Position numbers and translations under genes: made by a program
NCBI RefSeq assembly: GCF_002339505.1
Contig: NZ_DDJO01000014.1
Location: 1-33,212 of the forward strand
Reading direction: 5' to 3'
From: Corynebacterium sp. UBA2622
GTDB taxonomy: Bacteria; Actinomycetota; Actinomycetes; Mycobacteriales; Mycobacteriaceae
Length of the DNA: 33,212 nt
Notes under the pieces: model-generated
Told to the model about the DNA's origin: nothing
The model's input: the letters and a program-made list of their open reading frames with translations, nothing else
Databases searched by the model: none
Shown: piece after piece, positions 14,035 through 21,527 of the stretch
Position numbering within the stretch: the first letter of the stretch is position 1
Layout: the number at the start of each line of letters is the position of its first letter

Positions 14035-14404
14035 GTTGGCTCCTTGGTGCTTGTGAGAAGGGGGCGGCGAGCCCGGTGGGGGCCGGCGACGGCAGGCATC
14101 GGGCATCCGCCGATGGCAGGGCTGTACGGTGCGCCCGCTTTTCTCCAATGGTGCACCAATCGGGCGCGGAATGTGGGCGGGGGAACCGATTTTCTCCCTC
14201 GATAGGGGGTCTCGGCGCCCCCCGGCGGGTCGTTCCCGCCGGAAAGGGGACCCGGCCCTCCGGAAACCGGGGGTGTTTCCGGGCGGCCAAGGCGACCGGG
14301 GGTGTGGTTCCGGGGCCCCGGGCATCCGGTTTTCCCCGGACCGGGCCCGGAGGAAACGTCTATAATTCGATAGAAAAAGCACCCGTCACCCGGAGGTATC
14401 AGTC
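14035..14404. other. Divergent intergenic region, TetR / mdh
   Basis: These 370 bp are GC-rich and hold no gene I can support. They contain the mdh promoter palindrome (14359-14374), a second related inverted repeat CCCT-CGAT-AGGG (14196-14207), and a direct repeat of ACCGGGGGTGT at 14266-14276 and 14295-14305. Confidence 0.5.
14359..14374 (+). promoter_or_regulatory. mdh -10 box inside a perfect inverted repeat
   Basis: TATAAT (14361-14366) is a consensus -10 for mdh. It lies within TCTAT-AATTCG-ATAGA, a perfect 5-6-5 palindrome, a good candidate operator for the divergent TetR regulator. Confidence 0.6.
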
Positions 14405-15403
14405 ATGGACAACCTACAGACCACTTCAACTGCGCCGGTAAAGGTGACCGTCACCGGTGCCGCCGGCAACATCGCCTACTCCCTGCTCTGGCGCATCGCC
14501 TCCGGCGACGTCTTCGGCAAGGACCGCAAGGTCGACCTCACCCTGCTCGAGGTTCCCACGCACGTGGGTGCTACAGAGGGTGTCGCCATGGAGCTCGCGG
14601 ACTCCGCCTTCCCGCTGGTCAACAATGTCACCGTCACCGACGACCAGAAGAAGGGCTTCGACGGCGTCAACGCGGCCTTCCTCGTCGGCGCGAAGCCCCG
14701 CGGCAAGGGCGAGTCCCGGGACGACCTCCTCTCCGCCAACGGCAAGATCTTCATCGGCCAGGGCCGCGCCATCAACGAGGGTGCCGCGGATGATGTCCGC
14801 GTGCTCGTGGTGGGCAATCCCGCCAACACCAACGCCTACATCGCCTCGAAGGCTGCCCCGGACGTCCCCGCGGACCGCTTCAACGCCCTGATGCGGCTGG
14901 ACCACAACCGCAGCGTCTCCATGCTCTCGGACAGGCTGGGCGTGCCCGCGGCGCAGATCAACGGGATGATCGTGTGGGGCAACCACTCCGACACCCAGTT
15001 CCCCGACATCGAGTTCCTCACCGTGGGCGGCAGGTCCGTCGTCGGCGACATCGACCGCGGCTGGTACGAGAACGAGTTCATCCCGCGCGTGTCCAAGCGC
15101 GGTGCCGAGATCATCGAGGTCCGCGGTCACTCCTCCGCGGCCTCCGCCGCCTCCGCGGCCGTCGACCACATGCGCGACTGGGTGCACGGCTCCAACGGCC
15201 GCTGGGTCACGGTCGCCCAGCCGTCGACAGGCGAGTACGGCGTTGACCCGGGGCTGGTCTTCGGCTTCCCGACGGTGGGGAACAACGGCCGCAGCACCAT
15301 CGTCCCGGGCCTCGACCTCAACGAGTTCCAGCGCTCGCGCATCGACGCCAACATCGAGGCGCTGCGTGCCGAGGCCGCCGTGGCCGACCGCCTCTTCGAT
15401 TAG
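14405..15403 (+). CDS. mdh: Malate dehydrogenase (NAD-dependent)
   Basis: This enzyme interconverts malate and oxaloacetate in the TCA cycle in the cytoplasm. The 332-residue product is of the cytosolic-type MDH found in actinobacteria. The Rossmann loop is GAAGNIAYSLL (18-28), substrate arginines are Arg99 and Arg105 in the mobile loop PRGKGESRDD, Asp166 and Arg169 lie in RLDHNR, and catalytic His194 in WGNHSDTQFPD. ATG 14405 has a CGGAGG ribosome site at 14390-14395. The gene has a clear TATAAT promoter and is followed after about 80 bp by the valS promoter, so it is probably transcribed alone. Confidence 0.97.
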   Translation: MDNLQTTSTAPVKVTVTGAAGNIAYSLLWRIASGDVFGKDRKVDLTLLEVPTHVGATEGVAMELADSAFPLVNNVTVTDDQKKGFDGVNAAFLVGAKPRGKGESRDDLLSANGKIFIGQGRAINEGAADDVRVLVVGNPANTNAYIASKAAPDVPADRFNALMRLDHNRSVSMLSDRLGVPAAQINGMIVWGNHSDTQFPDIEFLTVGGRSVVGDIDRGWYENEFIPRVSKRGAEIIEVRGHSSAASAASAAVDHMRDWVHGSNGRWVTVAQPSTGEYGVDPGLVFGFPTVGNNGRSTIVPGLDLNEFQRSRIDANIEALRAEAAVADRLFD

Positions 15404-15485
15404 ACCGCTGCCCCTTGGCCGGGTGGTCGCGAGGGCGGCCCGGAACCCGCTCTCACGCGAGGGCGGGGCGCGTCCGGGCCGACGC

Positions 15486-15491
15486 TATGAT
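15486..15491 (+). promoter_or_regulatory. Candidate -10 of the valS operon
   Basis: TATGAT is a near-consensus -10, 35 nt before the preferred GTG start of valS. It also argues against starting valS at ATG 15487, which lies inside it. Confidence 0.5.
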
Positions 15492-15525
15492 TGTGCGAGT
15501 GACCGACCAGACCGAGGGGAAAATT

Positions 15526-18231
15526 GTGACAGGTAAGAACCGGGCAGACGCGCTGCCGAAGTCCTGGGACCCACAGTCGGTGGAGGCCGACCTATACCAG
15601 GGCTGGGTCGACGCGGGCTACTTCACCGCGGACCCGGAAAGCGGCAGGCCGGCGTACTCCATCGTTCTGCCGCCACCGAACGTGACCGGTCAGCTGCACA
15701 TGGGCCACGCCCTCGACCACACCCTCATGGACGCCCTGGTCCGCCGCAAGCGGATGCAGGGTTACGAGGTGCTGTGGCTGCCCGGCATGGACCACGCGGG
15801 CATCGCCACCCAGACCAAGGTCGAGGCCAAGCTCAAGGAAGAGGAGGGCAAGGACCGGTACGACTACGGGCGTGAGGAGTTCGTCGAGCGCGTCTGGGGG
15901 TGGAAGAAGCAGTACGGCGGAACCATCACCGGCCAGATGCGCGCCATCGGCGACTCGGTCGACTGGTCCCGCGAACGATTCACCCTCGACGAGGGCCTTT
16001 CGCGCGCCGTACAGACGATCTTCAAGCAGCTTTACGACGCCGGGATGATCTACCGGGACTACCGTCTGGTGAACTGGTCGCCGGTGCTCGAGACCGCCGT
16101 CTCCGACATCGAGGTCGTGTACAAGGATGTGGACGGCGAATTCGTCTCCCTGCGCTACGGTTCGCTGAACGACGACGAACCGCACCTGGTCGTGGCCACC
16201 ACCCGGGTCGAAACCATGCTCGGCGACGTCGCCATCGCCGTCCACCCCGACGACGAGCGCTACGCGCACCTGGTCGGCGAGGAGTTCGAGCACCCGCTGC
16301 GGCCCGAGCTGACCGTCCGCGTCATCGCCGACGACTACGTGGACATGGAGCTGGGCACCGGCGCGGTGAAGATCACCCCGGCGCACGACCCGAACGACTA
16401 CGAGATGGGCCTGCGCCACAACCTGGACATGCCCATCATCATGGATGGAAAGGGCCGCATCGCGGACACGGGCACCCGCTTCGACGGCATGAGCCGCGAG
16501 GAGGCCCGCGTCGCCGTGCGCGAGGCCCTCGCCGAGCAGGGGCGCATTGTCAAGGAAATCCGCCCGTACGTCCACTCCGTGGGCCACTCCGAGCGTTCCG
16601 GGGAGCCGATCGAGCCGCGCCTGTCCCTCCAGTGGTTCGTCAAGGTGGACGAGCTCGCCCGCATGTCCGCCGAGGCGGTTCGCAGCGGCGACACCACGAT
16701 CCACCCGCAGTCGATGGAGAAACGCTACTTCGACTGGGTGGACAACATGCACGACTGGACCATCTCGCGGCAGCTGTGGTGGGGCCACCGCATCCCGATC
16801 TGGTACGGCCCCGACGGCGAGGTCGTGTGTGTCGGGCCCGACGAGGAGCCGCCGGCCGGTTACACCCAGGACCCGGATGTCCTGGACACCTGGTTCTCCT
16901 CCGCCCTGTGGCCGTTTTCCACGATGGGCTGGCCCGAAAGCAGCCCGGAGCTGGAGAAGTTCTACCCCACGTCGGTTCTGGTCACCGCCTACGACATCCT
17001 GTTCTTCTGGGTCGCGCGCATGATGATGTTCGGCACCTTCGCCGCCTCGCAGACTCCCGAAATCCTGGGGGAGGGGCGCAACGGGCGCCCGCAGGTGCCC
17101 TTCACGGACCTCTACCTCCACGGCCTGGTGCGCGACGAGAAGGGGCGCAAGATGTCGAAGTCCCTGGGCAACGGCATCGACCCGATGGACTGGGTGGAGC
17201 GCTTCGGTGCCGATGCCCTGCGCTTCGCCCTGGCCCGCGGGGCGAACCCGGGTGTGGACCTGCCCATTGGTGAGGACCACGCGCAGTCCGCCCGCAACTT
17301 CGCCACCAAGCTCTTCAACGCCACCAAGTTCGCCCTGATGAACGGCGCGGCCGTCGGCGAGCTGCCGGCGCGCGGGGAGCTCACGGATGCCGACCGCTGG
17401 ATCCTCGACCGGCTCGAGGAGGTGCGGGCTGGCGTGGACGCGTACCTGGACGACTACCAGTTCGCAAAGGCCAACGAGGACCTCTACCACTTCGCGTGGG
17501 ACGAGCTGTGCGACTGGTACCTGGAGATCGCCAAAACCCAGATCCCGCGGGATGTGGAATCGGCCTCCGCCGAGGAAAACCGCCGTGGAGAGGCGACCCA
17601 ACTGGTGCTCGGACGCGTGCTCGACGTGGTCCTGCGGCTGCTGCACCCGACCATGCCCTTTGTCACCGAGGTCCTCTGGACCGCCCTGACGGGGGAGGAG
17701 ACCGTCACCCGCGCCGCCTGGCCCACCGCCGCGGACACGAACGGCGGGGTCGCGGCGGACCCCGACGCGCGGCGCCGCATCGAGGATGCCGTCAAGCTCA
17801 TCACCGAGCTGCGGCGCTTCCGCTCCGACCAGGGGGTCAAGCCGAGCCAGAAGGTTCCCGCGACGCTCGATTTCGCCGCCGCGGACCTCGCGGACCAGGA
17901 GAACCTGGTGCGCAGCATCGCGCGGGTCGAGGAGCCGGGGGAGGGCTTCGGGGCGTCGGCAAGCGTTGAGGTGCGCCTGAGCCGCGCCACCGTCGACGTG
18001 GCGCTGGACACCTCGGGCACGGTGGATGTCGCGGCGGAGCGCAAACGTTTGGAAAAGGAGCTCGCGGCCGCCCGGAAGGAACTTGAGACCACCGGCAAGA
18101 AGCTGGGCAACGAGGCGTTCCTGTCCAAGGCCCCCGATGCCGTGGTGGACAAGATCCGTGCCCGGCAGCACGTCGCGCAGGAGGAGCTGGACCGCGTCAC
18201 CGCCCGGCTCGCGGCCCTGCCGGAGGCCTAG
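15526..18231 (+). CDS. valS: Valyl-tRNA synthetase
   Basis: This class I synthetase charges tRNA-Val. From GTG 15526 the product is 901 residues, the normal size. That start is chosen for its GAGGGG site at 15514-15519 with 6-nt spacing and because MTGKNRADALPKSWDP matches where relatives begin; the frame itself is open back to 15415. The HIGH-type motif is HMGH at 58-61 in PPPNVTGQLHMGH, and KMSKS is at 542-546. An editing domain lies between, an anticodon-binding domain follows, and a C-terminal coiled coil (about 830-900, VAAERKRLEKELAAARKEL) is the usual tRNA-binding arm. Its stop touches the folC start, so valS-folC-DUF4233 form one operon. Confidence 0.97.
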   Translation: MTGKNRADALPKSWDPQSVEADLYQGWVDAGYFTADPESGRPAYSIVLPPPNVTGQLHMGHALDHTLMDALVRRKRMQGYEVLWLPGMDHAGIATQTKVEAKLKEEEGKDRYDYGREEFVERVWGWKKQYGGTITGQMRAIGDSVDWSRERFTLDEGLSRAVQTIFKQLYDAGMIYRDYRLVNWSPVLETAVSDIEVVYKDVDGEFVSLRYGSLNDDEPHLVVATTRVETMLGDVAIAVHPDDERYAHLVGEEFEHPLRPELTVRVIADDYVDMELGTGAVKITPAHDPNDYEMGLRHNLDMPIIMDGKGRIADTGTRFDGMSREEARVAVREALAEQGRIVKEIRPYVHSVGHSERSGEPIEPRLSLQWFVKVDELARMSAEAVRSGDTTIHPQSMEKRYFDWVDNMHDWTISRQLWWGHRIPIWYGPDGEVVCVGPDEEPPAGYTQDPDVLDTWFSSALWPFSTMGWPESSPELEKFYPTSVLVTAYDILFFWVARMMMFGTFAASQTPEILGEGRNGRPQVPFTDLYLHGLVRDEKGRKMSKSLGNGIDPMDWVERFGADALRFALARGANPGVDLPIGEDHAQSARNFATKLFNATKFALMNGAAVGELPARGELTDADRWILDRLEEVRAGVDAYLDDYQFAKANEDLYHFAWDELCDWYLEIAKTQIPRDVESASAEENRRGEATQLVLGRVLDVVLRLLHPTMPFVTEVLWTALTGEETVTRAAWPTAADTNGGVAADPDARRRIEDAVKLITELRRFRSDQGVKPSQKVPATLDFAAADLADQENLVRSIARVEEPGEGFGASASVEVRLSRATVDVALDTSGTVDVAAERKRLEKELAAARKELETTGKKLGNEAFLSKAPDAVVDKIRARQHVAQEELDRVTARLAALPEA

Positions 18232-19782
18232 ATGGCTGAGGACACGAACGGCCCCGGCGACTTCGACGACATCGAGTTCGAGGAGCTCGACCTCGGCGAG
18301 CTTGCCGGCGAGGCCGAGAACTACGACATCACCCTGGAGGAGTCGGGGCTGCGTCTCAACCTTGGCGCGGCGCCCGAGGGGGAGAACGGCCGCGGGGACG
18401 GGGCTCCGGTCGAGCGGCCCGTCACCCGCACCGACCTCGAGGAGCTCGCGCGCGTCGAGGCCGAGCTGGCCCTGCGCTGGCCCGAGACGAAGATCGACCC
18501 GACGCTCGAACGCGTCGAGATGGTGATGGACGTCCTCGGTGAGCCCCAGATGACCTACAAGGTCATCCACGTCGCGGGCACCAACGGCAAGACCTCCACC
18601 GTGCGGATGGTCGATTCGCTCCTGCGCGCCCTGGGACACAGGGTCGGCCGCACCACCAGCCCCCATCTGCAGCAGGTCACCGAGCGCATCGGCATCGATG
18701 GCACACCGATTCACCCCGCCGACTTTGTGCGCATCTACCGGGAGATTCTTCCCGCGGTGGAGATGGTCGACGGGCGAACGGGCCAGAAGCTGAGCTACTT
18801 CGAGTTCCTCACCTGCATGGCCTTCGCGGCCTTCGCCGACGCCCCCGTCGATGTCGCCGTCATCGAGGTCGGCATGGGCGGGCGATGGGACGCGACGAAC
18901 GTTGTCGACGCGGACGTGGACGTGATCACCCCCGTCGGCATCGACCACACCGAATACCTGGGTGAGACCATCGCGGAAATCGCGGGGGAGAAGGCCGGTA
19001 TCGTGCGCAGCCCGGAGGCGGTCACCGTCATCTCCGACCAGGACCCGCAGGCGATGCGGGTGCTCCTGGAGCGCTGCGTGGAGGTCGGCTCCCCGGTCGC
19101 CCGTCTCGGCTCCGAGTTCGGCGTGGAGGAGGCCGGGGTGGCCGTCGGCGGGCAGACCCTCACCCTCCAGGGCCTCTCCGGCACGTACGACGGGATTTTC
19201 CTCCCCCTGTCAGGGCCGCACCAGGCCCGGAACTCCGCCGTGGCTCTGGCAGCCGTCGAGGCATTCTCCGGTGCCGGGCGCGAGCGACCCCTCGACGCGG
19301 ACTCCGTGCGCCGGGGCTTCGCGGCCGTGACCTCGCCGGGCCGGCTCGAGCGCGTCCGCGCCACGCCCACGACCTTCATCGATGCAACGCACAACCCGCA
19401 CGGCGCCCACGCGCTTGCCGACGCCCTCTCCAACGACTTCGACTTCACCCGGCTCATCGGGGTCCTCGGGGTCCTGGGTGACAAGGACGCTGCCGGCATC
19501 TTCGCGGCGCTTGAACCGGTGCTGACCGAGGTGGTCATCACCCAGAACTCCTCACCCCGGGCGCGGGACGCCTTCGAGCTCGCGGAGGAGGCGCGCGAGA
19601 TCTTCGGCGACGAGCGCGTGCATGTCGTCGAGAACCTGCCCGGCGCCTACGAGCTGGCCGTCGAGCTTGCGGAGGACGCCCTCGCCGAGGTGGGAGTGCA
19701 GTCCGGCTCGGGAATCATCATCACCGGATCCGTCGTCACCGCCGGTGAGGCGCGAGCACTGTTTGGAAAGGACCCCGCATGA
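18232..19782 (+). CDS. folC: Bifunctional dihydrofolate/folylpolyglutamate synthase
   Basis: FolC adds glutamate to dihydropteroate and to reduced folates using ATP. The Mur-ligase-type P-loop AGTNGKT is at 115-121, followed by TTSPHLQQVTERI, EVGMGGRWDATNV and GIDHTEYLGETIAEIAGEKAGI, all family landmarks. DATHNPHG marks the C-terminal domain. The 516 residues exceed the usual 430-490 because of an acidic N-terminal extension of about 65 residues (EFEELDLGELAGEAENYDITLEE). ATG 18232 follows the valS stop with no gap and has GGAGG at 18222-18226, so the extension is likely translated. It overlaps the next gene by ATGA. Confidence 0.96.
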   Translation: MAEDTNGPGDFDDIEFEELDLGELAGEAENYDITLEESGLRLNLGAAPEGENGRGDGAPVERPVTRTDLEELARVEAELALRWPETKIDPTLERVEMVMDVLGEPQMTYKVIHVAGTNGKTSTVRMVDSLLRALGHRVGRTTSPHLQQVTERIGIDGTPIHPADFVRIYREILPAVEMVDGRTGQKLSYFEFLTCMAFAAFADAPVDVAVIEVGMGGRWDATNVVDADVDVITPVGIDHTEYLGETIAEIAGEKAGIVRSPEAVTVISDQDPQAMRVLLERCVEVGSPVARLGSEFGVEEAGVAVGGQTLTLQGLSGTYDGIFLPLSGPHQARNSAVALAAVEAFSGAGRERPLDADSVRRGFAAVTSPGRLERVRATPTTFIDATHNPHGAHALADALSNDFDFTRLIGVLGVLGDKDAAGIFAALEPVLTEVVITQNSSPRARDAFELAEEAREIFGDERVHVVENLPGAYELAVELAEDALAEVGVQSGSGIIITGSVVTAGEARALFGKDPA

Positions 19783-20240
19783 GCCCCAAGAGCGAACCCC
19801 CCGTCAGCCCCCTCGGCCTGGGCCACGCCCCCGCGAAGGACCCGATCAAGGGCCTGAGCGGAGTGCTGGCCGGCACGTTGATCATGGAGGCCATCACCAT
19901 CCTCCTCATCCTGCTGGTGGTGCTGAAGATCGACAACGGTGAGCACTGGACAACCTTCAACTGGGCCTACATCACCGTCATCGGGTTGGCTCACCTGGTG
20001 CTCGCCTTCGTGCAGAAGCGTCCCTGGGCCCTGTGGGCCGACCTCGCCCTGCAGGTGCCGCTGATCTTCGGGTTCTTCATCCACTGGTCTGTCTCGGTGG
20101 TGGGGATCATGTTCGGCATCGTGTGGTACTTCATCGTGAAGCTGCGCTCGGAGATGGTGCAGCGCATGCGCCGGGGTTACCTGGTCACTCAGCACCTCGG
20201 CGTGGCGGGTGAGGGGGAGGCCGAGACCCGCGGGCAGTAG
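19779..20240 (+). CDS. DUF4233 family small membrane protein
   Basis: This 153-residue integral membrane protein has about four hydrophobic helices: around 27-50 (GVLAGTLIMEAITILLILLV), 63-80, 84-100 and 104-124 (SVVGIMFGIVWYFIV). It matches the DUF4233 proteins that follow folC in many actinobacteria. Function is unknown; the conserved position next to folC suggests a link to that operon. ATG 19779 overlaps the folC stop (ATGA), so translation is coupled. A good terminator follows, closing the valS operon. Confidence 0.88.
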   Translation: MSPKSEPPVSPLGLGHAPAKDPIKGLSGVLAGTLIMEAITILLILLVVLKIDNGEHWTTFNWAYITVIGLAHLVLAFVQKRPWALWADLALQVPLIFGFFIHWSVSVVGIMFGIVWYFIVKLRSEMVQRMRRGYLVTQHLGVAGEGEAETRGQ

Positions 20241-20253
20241 CCCTTTAGTTAGC

Positions 20254-20288
20254 CCCGGTGAACTGTTTCCGCAGTACACCGGGTTTTT
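20254..20288 (+). terminator. Intrinsic terminator of the valS-folC operon
   Basis: CCCGGTG / CACCGGG with an inner ACTG / CAGT helix across an A-A mismatch is followed by five T (20284-20288). Confidence 0.9.
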
Positions 20289-20319
20289 CTATTCGGGGAC
20301 CCTGTGGTGTGATGGGCGT

Positions 20320-20325
20320 TATACT
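20320..20325 (+). promoter_or_regulatory. Candidate -10 of the thiolase operon
   Basis: TATACT is a strong -10 hexamer 43 nt before the thiolase ATG, after the preceding terminator. No clear -35 or operator is seen. Confidence 0.55.
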
Positions 20326-20368
20326 CGGGAGAAATTGTTACCCGCACTCCATTAGTTGAGGACTGAAC

Positions 20369-21520
20369 ATGACTGAACAGATTTACATCACCCAGGCGAA
20401 GAGGACGCCGATCGGCACCTTCGGCGGCTCGTTGTCCAAGATGTCGACGATCGACCTCGGTGCGTACATCGCCAAGGCCGTCATCGCGGACTCCGGTGTC
20501 GCGGCGGACGAGTTCGACTCCTCCGTGTGGGCCAACGTGGTCACCACCGGACCGCGCGACCTCTACACCTCCCGCGCGGTGGCCCTCGAGGCGGGCCTGC
20601 CCCAGGGGTCCCACGCCCTCGGCGTGAACCGTCTCTGCGGCTCCGGCGTCCAGGCGGCCGTGAGCGCCTCCCAGCAGCTCATGACGGGTGATTCCAAGCT
20701 CGCGCTCGTGGGCGGCGTCGAGGTGATGAGCCAGGCCCCCTACTCCGTGGAGGGCATGCGCCAGGGCCGCAAGATGGGCGACGGCAAGCTGGTCGACTGG
20801 CTCACCGGCGCGCTCACCGACCCGATGGGCAACGGCATCATGGGCATCACCGCGGAGAACGTCGCCGCCAAGTACGGCATCGACCGCGCCCGCCAGGACG
20901 AGTTCGCACTGCAGTCGCAGCAGCGAGCCGCCGCCGCCATCGCGGACGGCAGCTTCGAGTCCCAGATCGTGCCCGTGGGCGACTTCACCACCGACGAGCA
21001 CCCCCGCGCCACCACGGCCGAGAAGCTCGCGGGCCTGCGGCCGTCGTTCAACAAGGAAGGTTCCGTGACCGCGGGCAACTCCTCGGGAATCAACGACGCC
21101 TCCGCGGCGCTGGTGATGACGACCGACTCCGGCCTGAAGGAGTATGGCCAGGAGCCGCTCGCCAAGGTCGTGTCCTGGGGCCTGGCCGGCTGCGACCCGA
21201 AGTACATGGGCCTCGGCCCCACCGTTGCGGTGCCGAAGGCGCTGGACAAGGCTGGCCTGAGCCTGGGCGACATCAAGCTCATCGAATCCAACGAAGCCTT
21301 CGCGGCGCAGGCCATCGCCGTGTCCGACCAGCTCGGCTTCGACAACGACAAGACGAACATCCACGGTGGCGCCATCGCGCTCGGCCACCCCATCGGCGCG
21401 ACCGGCGTCATCCTCATCACCAAGCTCATCCACGCCCTGAAGGCGGCGGGTGGCGGGCTCGGCCTCGTCACCGCCTGCATCGGCGGCGGCCAGGGTATCG
21501 CTCTCGTTCTGGAGGTTTAA
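20369..21520 (+). CDS. fadA: Acetyl-CoA acyltransferase (thiolase)
   Basis: This thiolase cleaves 3-ketoacyl-CoA to acetyl-CoA and a shortened acyl-CoA, the last step of beta-oxidation. The product is 383 residues. Active-site residues are all visible: Cys90 in NRLCGSGVQA, the NEAFAAQ motif, His340 in GGAIALGHPIGATG and Cys370 in ACIGGGQG. The sequence is closer to FadA than to biosynthetic PhaA by its operon partner, but the two groups are hard to tell apart by eye. ATG 20369 has GAGGA at 20358-20362 with 6-nt spacing. The fused hydratase/dehydrogenase gene follows 7 nt after its stop, so the two are co-transcribed and probably act together. Confidence 0.93.
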   Translation: MTEQIYITQAKRTPIGTFGGSLSKMSTIDLGAYIAKAVIADSGVAADEFDSSVWANVVTTGPRDLYTSRAVALEAGLPQGSHALGVNRLCGSGVQAAVSASQQLMTGDSKLALVGGVEVMSQAPYSVEGMRQGRKMGDGKLVDWLTGALTDPMGNGIMGITAENVAAKYGIDRARQDEFALQSQQRAAAAIADGSFESQIVPVGDFTTDEHPRATTAEKLAGLRPSFNKEGSVTAGNSSGINDASAALVMTTDSGLKEYGQEPLAKVVSWGLAGCDPKYMGLGPTVAVPKALDKAGLSLGDIKLIESNEAFAAQAIAVSDQLGFDNDKTNIHGGAIALGHPIGATGVILITKLIHALKAAGGGLGLVTACIGGGQGIALVLEV

Positions 21521-21527
21521 GGAACAC

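Noticed and set aside
14035..14382. N-terminal extension of the TetR gene to ATG 14382
   Set aside because: The extra 116 residues are Pro/Arg/Gly-rich, cross the mdh promoter palindrome and lack a ribosome site, while TTG 14034 has a perfect one.
15592..18948. 1118-codon open frame on the minus strand
   Set aside because: It is antisense to valS and the start of folC. Very long, but no domain, ribosome site or promoter.
20243..20265. Half of a DtxR-like iron box (TTTAGTTAGCC)
   Set aside because: Only the left arm matches; the right arm is part of the terminator stem.
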